Shown here: piece by piece, positions 62,899 through 64,000 of the stretch
Layout: each line of letters begins with the position of its first letter
How positions within the stretch are numbered: position 1 is the first letter of the stretch
Origin: CAYRYU01 sp964428355
Lineage (GTDB): Bacteria; Muiribacteriota; Ozemobacteria; Ozemobacterales; Ozemobacteraceae
Length of the DNA: 64,000 bases
Direction: 5' to 3'
Assembly: GCA_964428355.1 (NCBI GenBank)
Contig: CAYRYU010000020.1
Span: 1-64,000, forward strand
Position numbers and translations under genes: made by a program
Notes under the pieces: model-generated
What the model was told of the DNA's origin: nothing
Databases searched by the model: none
Seen by the model: only the letters and a program-made list of their open reading frames with translations

Positions 62899-64000
62899 TC
62901 ACCAGAAAATGATCAATACGACCAGGAGGAGTATTCCCCCTCCCATGAGAAACAGAGGATTCCGGTACCAGGGAAGATCGTCGCTGTGACGCCAGATCAT
63001 GCTCTCGGCGGCCCGCCGGCCCCCGTCGATCAGCCGAAGGAATGCTGTGGGGACTTCGGAACCCGCGGCCGTGGCCACCGCCGCGACGGCTTGTGCCGCT
63101 CCCGCCGCATGCCCCTTCCCAAGGTTGGCAGTCCCCATCTGGACCCGGTGCGGGCCGGATTTCCCGGTAGCGGTCTGATTGACCGCCGCGGCCTGGTGGA
63201 CCGCCGCGGCCTGGTTTCGGGGGANNNNNNNNNNNNNNNNNNNNNNNNNNNNNNNNNNNNNNNNNNNNNNNNNNNNNNNNNNNNNNNNNNNNNNNNNNNN
63301 NNNNNNNNNNNNNNNNNNNNNNNNGCGGTCTGATTGACCGCCGCGGCCTGGTGGACCGCCGCGGCCTGGTTTCGGGGGACCGCCACGAGCTGCGGCCTCG
63401 AGGAACCCGGCGATCCTGGCGTTCCGGGACCCCCGCCCACAACGGACTGGGCCAGCTCAGAAAAGGCTTCCATCCTTCCCGTGATCGCGTCGACCACCTC
63501 CGAGGCGGTGGCGAGGCGCAACTTCGTGGCTGTCTTTTCGATGGCGTCCACCCCGCCCGAAAGGTGGATCAGTTCGGACAGGTTCATCAGGAAGGATTCA
63601 TGGCTCTGAAAGCGCTTCCTGACTTCCCGAGTAAGCGTTTTCTCGACGAAATCCACAACCAGTTCGATCATTTCCGGGATCAGGCCCGCGTGACGGAGGC
63701 GCAACGCCTGCCTGAGGATGGTGTCCCAGCACTCGTTTATCCCTCCGCGCCTTCGAATAGGAGACTCCCCTGCCAGGAGTTCGAAGAAGGTTGTTCCAAG
63801 GAAGAACAGGTCTGACTGGATTCCGACAGCCTCGTCTGGAACGGGGGCTCCCACGAGTTTCAGGCGGGGCAGCGAGAAGGACAGGATCTTGATCCCACCC
63901 TTCGGGGTCCGGATGATGTTCGACAGCTTCAATGAGCGTATGGAAACGCCCTGCTCGCATGCATACTGGAGAACCATCCCCAGCTGCTGGACGACCTTTC
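62899..64000 (-). CDS. Membrane-anchored pseudokinase, N-terminus beyond the window, interrupted by a gap
   Basis: The frame is open at the right edge, reading KVVQQLGMVLQYACEQGVSI: the C-lobe of a Ser/Thr protein kinase. The HRD motif reads IRS (63941-63933) and the DFG motif SFS (63881-63873), so both catalytic acids are lost, while the following Asn (KLSN) and GIQSDLFFLGTTFFELLAGE are kept. An Ala/Val/Gln repeat stretch follows, broken by 100 N. If the 55-bp identical flanks of the gap are merged, the frame continues unbroken through MGTANLGKG to a last membrane segment (FLMGGGILLLVVLIIFW) and the stop at 62899. The protein is then a tail-anchored pseudokinase. The rpe gene follows after four bases. 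Confidence 0.75.
63170..63379. repeat. Identical 55-bp flanks of the scaffold gap
   Basis: The 55 bases 63170-63224 are identical to 63325-63379. Within them an 18-bp unit (GACCGCCGCGGCCTGGTG) occurs twice, encoding repeated Ala-Ala-Ala-Val-(His/Asn)-Gln on the minus strand. The match ends exactly at both sides of the N run. Confidence 0.9.
63225..63324. other. Assembly gap of exactly 100 N
   Basis: A run of 100 unknown bases, the customary size for a gap of unknown length. It lies inside the pseudokinase gene, in a short-repeat region. Confidence 0.99.

Noticed and set aside
1..64000. tRNA, rRNA, insertion sequence or prophage
   Set aside because: No cloverleaf-like sequence, transposase, integrase or phage protein was seen by eye; a tRNA search program was not available.

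Overview
The window reads as a piece of a chromosome from a deep-branching diderm bacterium, probably from a metagenome. Outer-membrane-type proteins, lipoproteins and beta-barrels ending in Phe show two membranes, and there are type IV pilus genes. Yet the left end carries a mannose-family phosphotransferase system with a HutP-like regulator, which is more usual in Firmicutes. This mix, with giant Ig-repeat surface proteins and a HEAT-repeat protein, would suit Candidatus Riflebacteria/Ozemobacteria or a similar lineage; that placement is a guess. One scaffold gap of 100 N near the right end points to a draft assembly. No rRNA, tRNA, CRISPR array, transposase or phage gene was seen.

Layout. 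1-1588 (minus): two secreted/outer-membrane proteins separated by three tandem 33-bp hairpin repeats. 1685-11307 (plus): a consensus promoter drives one operon: HutP-like regulator, EIIA, EIIB, a MalK/UgpC-type ABC ATPase, a sugar-binding lipoprotein, a GH57 glucanotransferase/amylase, EIIC, EIID, HPr and Enzyme I. It looks like a combined uptake and alpha-glucan-processing unit, but ABC permease genes are missing. 11514-15830: a 1438-residue zinc-ribbon/HEAT protein. 15998-17289 (minus): a periplasmic thioredoxin and a DUF2877 protein.

17479-42837 (plus) is the most remarkable part: two giant secreted Ig-repeat proteins (4272 and 3257 residues), each followed by a small TPR-like lipoprotein, then a PorV-like outer-membrane barrel. 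The giants are collinear paralogues. Their length difference is almost entirely explained by a roughly 340-residue unit present four times in one and once in the other. Both end in the same kind of YPNPA...HKIAVLR domain, which resembles type IX secretion C-terminal domains. With the PorV-like protein this suggests a T9SS-like surface display system.

42918-48066: a STAS protein, shikimate dehydrogenase (aroE), then pilus genes (a stand-alone MshEN-like domain, PilB, PilT, and a pilin with its own promoter and terminator). 48192-57870: envelope and glycan genes (a DUF4105 protein, two multi-pass GT-C-like proteins, a methyltransferase/GT2 fusion, a membrane spermidine-synthase-like protein), a prepilin-peptidase-like protein lacking both catalytic aspartates, and a small anchored protein. 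57950-60790: chorismate synthase and a TMTC-like membrane protein with TPRs. 62899-60832 (minus): a membrane-anchored pseudokinase that runs off the right edge, ribulose-phosphate 3-epimerase and a TPR protein. Gene density is high and no gene-free stretch exceeds 300 bases.
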